The translations under genes were made by a program, and so were the position numbers. A stretch of DNA of 64,000 nucleotides from Microbulbifer litoralis (GTDB lineage Bacteria > Pseudomonadota > Gammaproteobacteria > Pseudomonadales > Cellvibrionaceae): contig NZ_JALKCV010000002.1 in assembly GCF_023634065.1 (NCBI RefSeq), positions 310,001 through 374,000 on the forward strand, given 5' to 3'. This document shows, one piece after another, positions 34,608-42,168 of this stretch. Under the pieces are notes generated by a model. It made no database searches and had not been told where the DNA came from. It saw nothing but the letters and a program-made list of their open reading frames with translations. How positions within the stretch are numbered: the first letter of the stretch is position 1; each line of letters starts with the position of its first letter.

Positions 34608-35780
34608 TCAGTCTCGAAGGATGTAGTGGATTCCTTCCAGCCAGGGAAAAGCCCGGATTTCTCCTATTATCTGGCTGTGGGGAATCTGGCCCAGGACAAT
34701 CGCCTCTGCGTCGGGGAAGTCGTTGGCCAATTGCGCGAATCGGGTGATTTTTTCAGGTGCTATGGTTTTTCCCGACTTTATTTCCACCAGCAGTAATGGC
34801 AGGCCGGGGCGCTGTATTATGCAGTCGATCTCCAGGCCGCTTTTTGTGCGGAGGAACGACAGTTTGAAGTCGTTCCTGGCATAGCTGCAACGCTTTTGCA
34901 GCTCAAGCAATACCAGGTGTTCAAATGTTTCTCCGTAGTAGGATGTACCGGCTTTGGGTTGCAGGCGCAGTTCTCCGGAAAGGGCGCGTTTGACACCGGA
35001 ATCGAAAAAATAGAACTTCGGTGTTTTCCCCACTTGCTTGCGTACGGAGGTATCAAAAGGCTCGAGGAAAAAGCCGAGCAGGGTATCTTCAAGGATTTCG
35101 AAATAGGTGCGTACGGTTTTCTCCGTCACGCCACAGTGGCGGGCGGTAGCGGAAAAGTTGACTTCCTTGCCGTTGCTCTGGGCCGCTACCTGCAGGAACT
35201 TGCGAAAGGGTTCCAGATTGCGGATAAGTTGTTCCCCCCATACCTCCTCTTTCAGGTAAGTTCTGGCGTAGGCGGTGAGATAGTCATAGCGGTCCTCTTC
35301 ATCCCGTAGCTGGTAGATTTCCGGCAAAAGGCCCCAGCTCAGGGCAGATTCGGTATCGAAATTTTCGCCCAGTTCGCTGGCGGTAAACGGGTAGAGCTCC
35401 CGGACCGAGGCCCTGCCGGCCAGAAGGTTGGAGCTGCCACGCTTCAGTTTGCGGGCGCTCGATCCGGTCAGGACGAAGCGGTATTTTTTTTGCTCGATCA
35501 GGTGATGAACGATATCCAGGAGTTTGGGGACCTTTTGCACTTCGTCGATGATGACGACAGCGGGCGATCCGGTGTGCGAGGGCTGGGGGTCCCAGGCCTT
35601 CAGGCGCCGAATCAGGGAGTCCGGGTCTCCAGCCAGTTGCGCTTCCTCTTCGTCCAGTAGAAGGTTGATATAGAGGGCATTGGGAAACTGGGTGCGTACC
35701 AGGGTACTTTTTCCTACGCCGCGGGCACCAAACAGGAAGAAAGAGCGACTCCCGGGGCAGGATATCAGGCGCTTTAACAT
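34608..35780 (-). CDS. AAA_14/DUF4143 family ATPase
   Basis: A 390-aa ATPase of a widespread but poorly characterised family, often found in mobile or defence-related contexts. The N-terminal AAA_14 domain has Walker A GARGVGKST (18-26), Walker B VVIIDEVQKVP and sensor-like FVLTGSSARKLK. A middle winged-helix-like part (TARHCGVTEKTVRTYFEIL) follows. The C-terminal DUF4143 domain contains SGLEIDCII...LLVEIKSGK, the spacing of a PD-(D/E)xK nuclease-like fold. Opposite in strand to the capsule genes and flanked by REPs, it looks like an insertion into the locus. A 39-bp perfect palindrome lies immediately before its start codon and suggests autoregulation. The cellular role is not known. Confidence 0.88.
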   Translation of the reverse strand: MLKRLISCPGSRSFFLFGARGVGKSTLVRTQFPNALYINLLLDEEEAQLAGDPDSLIRRLKAWDPQPSHTGSPAVVIIDEVQKVPKLLDIVHHLIEQKKYRFVLTGSSARKLKRGSSNLLAGRASVRELYPFTASELGENFDTESALSWGLLPEIYQLRDEEDRYDYLTAYARTYLKEEVWGEQLIRNLEPFRKFLQVAAQSNGKEVNFSATARHCGVTEKTVRTYFEILEDTLLGFFLEPFDTSVRKQVGKTPKFYFFDSGVKRALSGELRLQPKAGTSYYGETFEHLVLLELQKRCSYARNDFKLSFLRTKSGLEIDCIIQRPGLPLLLVEIKSGKTIAPEKITRFAQLANDFPDAEAIVLGQIPHSQIIGEIRAFPWLEGIHYILRD

Positions 35781-35819
35781 ACCACACTCCGAAATTAGCG
35801 GCTAATTTCGGAGTGTGGT
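35781..35819. promoter_or_regulatory. Perfect 19-bp inverted repeat at the ATPase start codon
   Basis: Arms 35781-35799 and 35801-35819 are exact reverse complements around a single G. Core: CCGAAATTAGC-G-GCTAATTTCGG. The left arm touches the ATG of the minus-strand ATPase. A diverged copy of one half (GCTAAATTGGAATGTG) follows directly at 35821-35836. Expected to be an operator or an mRNA hairpin that masks the start codon. Confidence 0.85.
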
Positions 35820-35948
35820 GGCTAAATTGGAATGTGTCAAGCGCGCTTGTGGCTGCCTGGAATCTGGAACTCCCCGTATGGCTGCCCCTGTTTTCGCGGG
35901 CGGGCCTGCAGCCCGCTTGCCGAGCTGCAGCTCGGCGTTCCCGGCAAC

Positions 35949-36046
35949 GTAGCCCGGATGAAGCGCAGCGGAGTCCGGGGTGGGTGGATATACGGTAGAG
36001 GGAGCTTGGCCGGTTCCCGGATTCCGCTGCGCTACATCCGGGCTAC
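35949..36046. repeat. Inverted REP pair
   Basis: Forward unit GTAGCCCGGATGAAGCGCAG at 35949 and inverse unit ending CATCCGGGCTAC at 36046. Just upstream (about 35890-35940) are two unrelated palindromes, one with GAGCTGCAGCTC at its centre. Confidence 0.85.
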
Positions 36047-36152
36047 GGCCTCAAATTGTCCAATAAGAAGAATCAAAAGGAAGGGAAGGATCTATAGACC
36101 ACGAACATTCATGCGAACACTTCGGCGATAGAGCTGGCCGTATTCCTTATTC

Positions 36153-36368
36153 TTATTGAACGGAAAACGGATTCAGAAACTGACGCCCCCAGAACAGTTT
36201 CCGGTCAACTTCACTCAGTTCAGCTTCCTCGCAGACGGTGTTCCAGTGCTGCCGGATGGTCCCTGTCAGGTGGTTCGTGAGCCCGGCTTCATCCGCATCA
36301 AAAAGTTTGACCCCGACAATGGTGGCCAGATTCCCTATGCCACTACAGGTGAGCTGTAGCTCCTTGGT
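36153..36368 (-). pseudogene. C-terminal protein fragment, possibly HipA-family remnant
   Basis: Reading the minus strand, a 71-codon open stretch without a start codon ends at TAA 36153. Its sequence looks like real protein, not noise: KLFDADEAGLTNHLTGTIRQ, then HWNTVCEEAELSEVDRKLFW and a GRQFLNPFSVQ ending. The Trp/Cys/Glu pattern and the terminal QFLNP resemble the end of HipA-like kinase toxins as I remember them; this comparison is by eye only. It lies just downstream of an antitoxin gene and a truncated toxin, in an area of REP insertions, so it is best read as debris. Confidence 0.45.
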
Positions 36369-36391
36369 TCAGAGGGGGCTGAGGGGGGATT

Positions 36392-36700
36392 TCAGGCCGC
36401 TTGGTGGGGCGAGTCGCCGATCTCTACCTTTAACTTCAACCCCAGGCCGTGGATCACCTTGGTGAAGCTGGAAAGCTTGGGGTTCCCGCTCGCTGACAGC
36501 ATTTTATACATGCTTTCACGGCCCAGGTGGGAGCGGTTTGCCAAGCCGGTAATGCCATCTTCCTGAGCTTCGGCGATGTTGCGGAGAGCCATCAGGATAA
36601 CGGCGGCATCGCCTTCTTCCAGGGCTTCGCTCAAGTATTCTGCCGCCACCTCCGGATCTCGCAGGTGTTCGTTGTGGGTCGCTCTGATATTACGCGCCAT
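36392..36700 (-). CDS. Addiction-module antitoxin (HigA/HI1420-type, HTH)
   Basis: Antitoxin of 102 aa. It has the N-terminal family pattern (RDPEVAAEYLSEALEEGD, ILMALRNIAEAQ) and a helix-turn-helix GITGLANRSHLGRESMYKMLS followed by GNPKLSSFTKVIHGLGLKLKVEI, typical of the 'probable addiction module antidote' family that represses its own operon. ATG 36700 has a GGAGG seven bases upstream; an upstream in-frame extension to 36775 overlaps the toxin relic. It is preceded by and overlaps the truncated toxin gene, toxin first as usual for this type. With its toxin broken it may now act only as a repressor or as an anti-addiction remnant. Confidence 0.85.
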   Translation of the reverse strand: MARNIRATHNEHLRDPEVAAEYLSEALEEGDAAVILMALRNIAEAQEDGITGLANRSHLGRESMYKMLSASGNPKLSSFTKVIHGLGLKLKVEIGDSPHQAA

Positions 36701-36824
36701 TTGGATGCCTCCGCTTGTGATCTTGCCAGTAGGCTTTAGCTCTGGCATCACGCAGCTTCCCCAGCCATTCGGCATAGAGGCTTTTCCCGTTCTCGTCCGT
36801 GTACTCGTTGATGGTATTTTTCAT
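36690..36824 (-). pseudogene. Truncated RelE/HigB-type toxin gene
   Basis: Only 44 codons remain. The N-terminus NTINEYTDENGKSLYAEWLG followed by KLRDARAKA matches the start of the HI1419/HigB-like RelE toxins, which are about 100 aa with a central GDHKPVG-like segment and a C-terminal LLLCGGDK region. Here the sequence jumps after DARAKA to a short unrelated tail (YWQDHKRRHPNGA) and stops. An internal deletion is the simplest explanation. The downstream antitoxin start is retained within the overlap (11 bases). Confidence 0.7.
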
Positions 36825-37063
36825 GTCCGACATGCTCTTATTGTATCCTGAAGGATACGGATCGCAACTACATATTTCGGTAGGGGCGTGTGAATTAGCC
36901 AGGTTTCCCGGATTCCACGTCGCTCCATCCTGCCTACGCGTGCGCCGGGCCATCTGCTCCTGCGGGGCGCATCGGGGGGCAAGATTTGGCATAATTTGCC
37001 TTCGCCACAGGCGCGTATCCATAACAATCACCTGCTTCGAAGACCAGAGCGGCGCCCCGATCT

Positions 37064-38791
37064 ATGACTCTTTCCCAAATTATTGTTGCCGGCCTCTTTG
37101 CCGCGGTCATCGCCTCGCTGATCTTCACGCGTATCCGCCCGTCGCTGGTCTTCGCCTCGGGTGCGGCTGTCTGCTTTTTGACCGGTCTGGTGCCGGCGGA
37201 GTCGGTGTTGCAGAAGGCGGTGAACCCGGGCCTGGTGACCCTGGTGGCGCTGATCCTGGCCTCGATCGGCCTGGAGAAGGCCCGGTGGCTGCGGGCCATC
37301 TCGGAGGGATTGATCAACGGTTCGCTGAAAAGCAGCCTGCTGCGGCTCACCGGGGCCACGGCGCTGAGCTCCGCCTTCCTGAACAATACCGCGGTGGTGG
37401 CCGCGCTGGCTTCCAGTGTGCGCGACCAGCGCCGCTACCCGCCGGCCAAGCTGTTGTTGCCGCTCTCTTATGCGGCGATTCTCGGTGGCACCCTGACCCT
37501 GATCGGTACCTCCACCAACCTGATTGTGAACAGCTTCGTGCTGGATCGCGGCCTGCCGGGGCTGGAATTCTTCTCCTTCCTGCCGGTGGGGATCGGCGCC
37601 GTGCTGGTGGGCCTGGTGGTGCTGATGCTCTGCAACCGGCTGCTGCCGGAGGGCCGCGTGGCCGAGGAGCCGGTGGCCGAATACCTGCTGGAGGCGGAGG
37701 TGATCGGGGATTCGCCGCTGGACGGCAAGACGGTGGAGCAGAACAACCTGCGCCAGCTGGAAACCCTGTACCTGATCGAGATCGTGCGCGGCGGGCGAAC
37801 CATCAGCCCGGTAGCGCCGACGGAGATAGTCCGCTGCGGCGACAAGCTGATCTTCAGCGGCGATGTGCGCGACCTGGGCCGGCTGGAGGAGATCGAGGGC
37901 CTGCGGCTGTTTGCGCTGGAAGACGAAAAGCTGGACCTGGACCTGACGGAAGTGGTGTTGACCCCCAACTCCAGCATGATTGGCGAGAGCCTGAAGAGTG
38001 CCCAGTTCCGCACCCGCTTCGATGCGGCGGTGGTGGCCATGCGCCGCGGCGGTGACCGCCTGTCCGGCAAGCTGGGCGAGGTCCGGCTGCAGGCCGGGGA
38101 TGCCCTGTTGCTGGCGGTGGGGCCGGACTTCAAGCACCACCGCAATATCGACAAGAACTTTTATGTGATCAGTGGCAAAGAGGTGCAGCGCCAGTTGTCC
38201 CGGCGCGACAGCTGGCTGCTGGGCATCGGTTTTGCGGCCGTGGTGGCCGGCGCGGCCCTGGGGTACTTCTCGCTGCTGAAGGGGCTGGTGGTGATGCTGG
38301 GTGGCATGATCGGCCTGAATATCGTTTCCACCACGGAGCTGCAGCGCCGCTTCCCGTTCCAGATCTGGCTGATCATTGCCAGTGCGCTGGTGCTGGCGGA
38401 GGCGTTTTCCGGCAGCGGGCTGGCGGATGCGCTGGCCGCCGGTTTGCGCGGGCTGCTGGCCGGGGCGGGGCCCTATGCGGGGCTGGTGGGTATCTTCCTG
38501 CTGACCCTGGCGCTGACGGAACTGATGACCAACAACGCGGCCGCAGCGCTGGCGTTTCCGCTGGCCTGGAGCCTGGCGGAGAGTTTCGGTGTGAGCTGGA
38601 CCCCGTTTGTCATGGCGGTGGCCTACGGGGCCAGTGCCAGTTTCCTGACGCCGTTCGGCTACCAGACCAACCTCATGGTGCAGAACCTCGGCGGCTACCA
38701 GTTGAAGGATTTTGTGCGCGCCGGGCTGCCGTTGACGGTGGCCTACTCGGTGACGGTGCTGGTGTTGCTGCCGATGGTGTTTCCGTTTTAG
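37064..38791 (+). CDS. SLC13-type permease with two RCK_C (TrkA-C) domains
   Basis: Inner-membrane anion permease of 575 aa. Hydrophobic helices occupy about 1-195 and 385-575, with signature loops GATALSSAFLNNTAVVA and GGTLTLIGTSTNLIV in the first half and LTELMTNNAAAALAFPLA in the second, the two re-entrant Ser-Asn-Thr motifs of the DASS/SLC13 fold. Between them are two soluble RCK_C domains (about 205-290 and 300-370). This architecture is common in bacterial sulfate or dicarboxylate transporters. Its position between capsule genes that include two sulfotransferases makes sulfate uptake attractive, but the substrate cannot be deduced from sequence. Confidence 0.87.
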   Translation: MTLSQIIVAGLFAAVIASLIFTRIRPSLVFASGAAVCFLTGLVPAESVLQKAVNPGLVTLVALILASIGLEKARWLRAISEGLINGSLKSSLLRLTGATALSSAFLNNTAVVAALASSVRDQRRYPPAKLLLPLSYAAILGGTLTLIGTSTNLIVNSFVLDRGLPGLEFFSFLPVGIGAVLVGLVVLMLCNRLLPEGRVAEEPVAEYLLEAEVIGDSPLDGKTVEQNNLRQLETLYLIEIVRGGRTISPVAPTEIVRCGDKLIFSGDVRDLGRLEEIEGLRLFALEDEKLDLDLTEVVLTPNSSMIGESLKSAQFRTRFDAAVVAMRRGGDRLSGKLGEVRLQAGDALLLAVGPDFKHHRNIDKNFYVISGKEVQRQLSRRDSWLLGIGFAAVVAGAALGYFSLLKGLVVMLGGMIGLNIVSTTELQRRFPFQIWLIIASALVLAEAFSGSGLADALAAGLRGLLAGAGPYAGLVGIFLLTLALTELMTNNAAAALAFPLAWSLAESFGVSWTPFVMAVAYGASASFLTPFGYQTNLMVQNLGGYQLKDFVRAGLPLTVAYSVTVLVLLPMVFPF

Positions 38792-38804
38792 GGCGGGCCT
38801 TGAT

Positions 38805-38886
38805 CCCTGGATCCCGCTGCGCTGCATCCAGGCTACGGGAGCTACCTTTCACAGTCGTCATCCCGGACTCGATCCGGGATCCAGCA
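38805..38886. repeat. REP unit plus a second dispersed repeat
   Basis: Degenerate inverse REP (CTGGATCCCGCTGCG...CATCCAGGCTAC, 38805-38836) followed by GTCATCCCGGACTCGATCC with the inverse GGATCGAGTCCGGG-type pairing (about 38852-38885), the same family as at 24256. Confidence 0.75.
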
Positions 38887-38930
38887 GTGATGAGACCCTT
38901 AATATCAACTTTTCCGGATGTGACTGAATT

Positions 38931-39848
38931 TTGAAGAAGGGCGATCGGGTATTGCTGGTTGAGGAGGGGGAGAACCCCTCCACCGATTATTTTGTAATGC
39001 CCTTCCTGGGGGAACGGGGTGTGGTGCCCCGGCGCTTCAATTTTTCCCACCTGCCGGCGGCGGAAGAGTTGGAGGGGGCCACGCTGGTTTTTGTGCGCTA
39101 CATCCCCACCGCCTGGCGCGCGCTGGTGGAGCGTTGCCGGGACAGGATCGGCGCTGTCTATTTCTTTATGGACGACGACCTGTTCGACTGGCGGGCGACG
39201 ATCGATATGCCGTTGCGCTACCAGTGGAAGATCCTGCGCTACAGCCGCCGGCACCGGAACTGGCTGCAAAGCCTGGGTGCGCGGCTGCTGGTCTCCACCG
39301 AATACCTGCGCGACAAGTACGCCCAGTGGCAGCCGCGCCTGCTGCCGCCGAAACCGCCCGAGCCGGGCGAAGCCCCGATTGTGCTCTTCTACCACGGCTC
39401 CGCCTCCCACGGCGTGGACCTGCGCTGGTTGCGCCCGGTGATTGCGGAGGCGTTGGCGCGGGACGAGCGGCTGGTGTTCGAGGTGATCGGCAATGCGTCG
39501 GTCAACCGCCTGTTCAAGGGGGTGCCGCGGGTGCATGTGGTGCACCCGATGAAATGGGGCAGCTACCGCGCGCTGGCCCGCCGCCCCGGCCGCGCCATCG
39601 GCCTGGCGCCGCTGCTGGACAACCGCTTCAACCGCGCCCGCTCCCATACCAAATTCTTTGATATCACCCTGGCCGGGGCCGTCGGTATTTACGCACACGG
39701 CGATATCTATGGCGGCGTTGTCCGGGATGGCGAGAACGGTTTGTTGCTGCCGATGGACCGGACCACCTGGGTCGAGGAAATACTGCGCCTGGCCGCCGAT
39801 GAACCCCGGCGCGAACGCTTGCTGGCGAACGCAAGGGCGTACCTGTGA
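38931..39848 (+). CDS. Glycosyltransferase (GT4-like)
   Basis: A 305-aa cytoplasmic protein with a GT-B-like outline: an N-terminal half including AVYFFMDDDLFDWRATIDMP, and a C-terminal half beginning IVLFYHGSASHGVDLRWLRP, then EVIGNASVNRLFKGVPRVHV and FFDITLAGAVGIY...GGVVRDGENGLLLPMD, the donor-binding region of family 4 enzymes. It starts at TTG 38931, directly after an in-frame stop at 38925, with no clear ribosome-binding site, so initiation is uncertain. The stop overlaps the GTG start of kpsC (GTGA), so the two are coupled and this enzyme belongs to the capsule pathway. Confidence 0.75.
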   Translation: MKKGDRVLLVEEGENPSTDYFVMPFLGERGVVPRRFNFSHLPAAEELEGATLVFVRYIPTAWRALVERCRDRIGAVYFFMDDDLFDWRATIDMPLRYQWKILRYSRRHRNWLQSLGARLLVSTEYLRDKYAQWQPRLLPPKPPEPGEAPIVLFYHGSASHGVDLRWLRPVIAEALARDERLVFEVIGNASVNRLFKGVPRVHVVHPMKWGSYRALARRPGRAIGLAPLLDNRFNRARSHTKFFDITLAGAVGIYAHGDIYGGVVRDGENGLLLPMDRTTWVEEILRLAADEPRRERLLANARAYL

Positions 39849-41971
39849 TCGGTTACTGCTCACCGGGGATTCGCCGCATCCCGTATCTGGAGGCGCTGCT
39901 GGAAGTGCCGTGCCGGTATTTTGTCCGCCGCCCCGGCGCCGCGGTCTCGGCCATTGCCGGCTGGGGCCTGAAGCCCACTGCCAATCGCGCGCGCCGCATC
40001 GCCGCCGCGCGCAAACTGCCCTATATCGCCATCGAGGACGGATTCCTGCGTTCGCTGGACCTGGGCGTGGCCGGCGCGCCGGCGCACAGTGTGGTGGTGG
40101 ACTTCAAGGGTATCTACTACGACGCCACCCGCCCGAGCGACCTGGAAACGCTGATCCTGGAGGCGGATTTCGGCGCGGCGGAACTGGCGCGCGCGCGCGA
40201 CTGCATGGCGCTGCTGCGGCAGCACCGGTTGTCCAAGTACAACTGCGCCACCGACCGCGCCATCGAGTGGCCGGATGCGCGCCCGCGGGTGCTGGTGGTG
40301 GACCAGACTTTTGGCGATGCGTCGGTGGTGTATGGCGGCGCCGACGAGCGGCGCTTTGTGGAAATGCTGGACGCGGCGCAGCGCGACAATCCGCACGCCG
40401 AGGTTTGCGTCAAGGTGCACCCGGATGTGGTAGCGGGCAAGAAGCGCGGGTATCTGCTGGACGCGGCGCGGCAGCGGGGCTGCCGGATTCTGGCCGGGGA
40501 TATTGCCCCCTGGGCGCTGCTGGATGCGGTGGAAAGTGTGTATGCGGTTACCAGCCAGTTGGGCTTTGAGGCATTGCTGGCGGGGCGCAAGGTGCACTGC
40601 TTCGGCCTGCCGTTCTATGCCGGCTGGGGGCTGACCGACGACGTGCTCGATTGCCGGCGCAGGAATGTGGCGCGATCGCTGGAGCAGTTGTTCGCCGCCG
40701 CCTACCTGCGCTACAGCCGCTATATCAATCCCTACACCGGCGAGCGCTGCGAGCTGGAAGACACCATCCGCCTGATCGCGGAACAGAAGCGATTGCGCGA
40801 ACGCTTTCGCGGCCCCTGGGCCGGTGCCGGTTTTTCCGCCTGGAAGCGGCGCTTCGTGCCCGGTTTTCTCGGCAAACACCGTAGCCCGGATGCAGGCGCG
40901 CAGCGCCGGAATCCGGGGGCCCTTGAAAATCAGGCGGTGCAGTTTATCGCCGCCAGGGCGTCGGCGTTGGCCAGGCTGCCTGCGGCAACCCGTGTCGCGA
41001 CCCAAGTTGTAACCTGGGCCAGCGGCCTGACGGACGCGTTTGCCGCTGCCTGCGATCGTGCCGGCTTGGACCTGTGGCAGATGGAGGATGGATTTCTGCG
41101 CTCCGTCGGCCTGGGTGCGGACCTGGTTGCGCCGCTGTCGCTGGTACTGGACAGCCGCGGTATCTACTACGATGCGCGCTCGCCGTCGGACCTGGAGACG
41201 ATTCTGCGCGAGACGCAGTTCGATGCGGCGCTGTTGGCGCGGGCGCGGCGGCTGCGCGAAACCCTGGTCCGTTCGCGCCTGAGCAAATACAACGTCGGCA
41301 CTGCGCGGCCGGCGGAGCTGCAGTTACCGGCGGGCCGCCGCGTGATCCTGGTGCCCGGGCAGGTGGAGAGCGATGCGTCCATTGCCGGCGGCTCGCCGGC
41401 CCTGAAAAGCAACCATGCGCTGCTGCGGGCCGTGCGCGCCGGCAATCCCGATGCGCTGATCGTTTACAAACCGCACCCGGATGTTGTGGTCGGAGCGCGC
41501 CTCGGCGCATTGCCGGAGGAGGGCGGGGAACCGCTGTTCGATCGGCTGGTCACGGATATCGCCATGCCACAACTGCTGGAGGTGGCGGACGAGGTGCATA
41601 CGCTGTGTTCCCTGAGCGGCTTCGAGGCCCTGCTGCGCGGTTTGAAAGTGGTGACCTACGGTCTGCCGTTTTACGCCGGCTGGGGGCTGAGTGAGGATCT
41701 GCTGCTGGACGCAGACACGATGCCGTCGGGCGCCGTGCAGGACTTTGACCGCAGCGCGATACTGGCGCGGCGCGGCCGGCAGTTGCATCTCGACGCGCTG
41801 GTGGCCGGTGCGCTGATCCTGTATCCGGTCTATTGCGACCCGGAGTCCGGCGATCATATCGATGTGGAAACGGCGGTACGGCTGCTGCAGGTCCGGCGCC
41901 ACCGACAGGCGAAACGCGAATGGGGCCGCACACTGTATCGCCTGTTCCGCAACCGTTTTTTGCGACGGTAG
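39845..41971 (+). CDS. kpsC: Capsule beta-Kdo transferase KpsC (two modules)
   Basis: Builds the poly-beta-Kdo linker that joins group 2 capsules to lyso-phosphatidylglycerol; KpsC alternates two Kdo linkages with two GT modules. Both modules are visible: EDGFLRSLDLG, DATRPSDLE, SKYN and KVHPDVVAGKK in the first (about 1-335); EDGFLRSVGLG, DARSPSDLE, SKYN and KPHPDVVVGAR in the second (about 372-708). Each ends with the FYAGWGL motif. Length 708 aa against 675 in E. coli. The linker contains an in-frame REP palindrome (residues 346-358) with no equivalent in the enzyme fold. GTG start overlaps the previous stop. Confidence 0.95.
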   Translation: MIGYCSPGIRRIPYLEALLEVPCRYFVRRPGAAVSAIAGWGLKPTANRARRIAAARKLPYIAIEDGFLRSLDLGVAGAPAHSVVVDFKGIYYDATRPSDLETLILEADFGAAELARARDCMALLRQHRLSKYNCATDRAIEWPDARPRVLVVDQTFGDASVVYGGADERRFVEMLDAAQRDNPHAEVCVKVHPDVVAGKKRGYLLDAARQRGCRILAGDIAPWALLDAVESVYAVTSQLGFEALLAGRKVHCFGLPFYAGWGLTDDVLDCRRRNVARSLEQLFAAAYLRYSRYINPYTGERCELEDTIRLIAEQKRLRERFRGPWAGAGFSAWKRRFVPGFLGKHRSPDAGAQRRNPGALENQAVQFIAARASALARLPAATRVATQVVTWASGLTDAFAAACDRAGLDLWQMEDGFLRSVGLGADLVAPLSLVLDSRGIYYDARSPSDLETILRETQFDAALLARARRLRETLVRSRLSKYNVGTARPAELQLPAGRRVILVPGQVESDASIAGGSPALKSNHALLRAVRAGNPDALIVYKPHPDVVVGARLGALPEEGGEPLFDRLVTDIAMPQLLEVADEVHTLCSLSGFEALLRGLKVVTYGLPFYAGWGLSEDLLLDADTMPSGAVQDFDRSAILARRGRQLHLDALVAGALILYPVYCDPESGDHIDVETAVRLLQVRRHRQAKREWGRTLYRLFRNRFLRR
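40881..40917 (+). repeat. REP palindrome inside the kpsC coding sequence
   Basis: A 37-bp forward unit (GTAGCCCGGATGCAGGCGCG... ending GGAATCCGGG), identical base for base to the intergenic unit at 44939-44975. It keeps the frame open and encodes RSPDAGAQRRNPG in the linker between the two Kdo-transferase modules. Confidence 0.95.
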
Positions 41972-42001
41972 CGGTGTGGCGATACACGATAGGCTCCGCC
42001 T

Positions 42002-42145
42002 CCCGGATTCCGCTCCGCTCCATCCGGGCTACGTTGACACCTTGCAAACGGCGTACCGGGGAGAGAGGCCCCCACCTCCGCAGGAGTAGCCTGGATGCAG
42101 GCGCGTAGCGCCGGAATCCGGGGAGAGAGGCCCCCACCTCCGCAG
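42002..42145. repeat. REP units with a 28-bp direct duplication
   Basis: Inverse REP at 42002-42032. Then two exact 28-bp copies starting CCGGGGAGAGAGGCCCCCAC at 42056-42083 and 42118-42145, flanking a forward REP (GTAGCCTGGATGCAGGCGCG, 42086-42122) whose last bases overlap the second copy. Confidence 0.9.
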
Positions 42146-42168
42146 TCATCAAAACAGACAAAAAAACC

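Noticed and set aside
36156..36359. 67-codon plus-strand open frame next to the antitoxin gene
   Set aside because: The opposite strand of the same stretch reads as a convincing protein fragment, so this frame is probably its shadow.
37028..38827. 599-codon minus-strand open frame opposite the SLC13 permease
   Set aside because: Extremely rich in Gln, His and Arg with no domain; the plus-strand permease fully explains the stretch.
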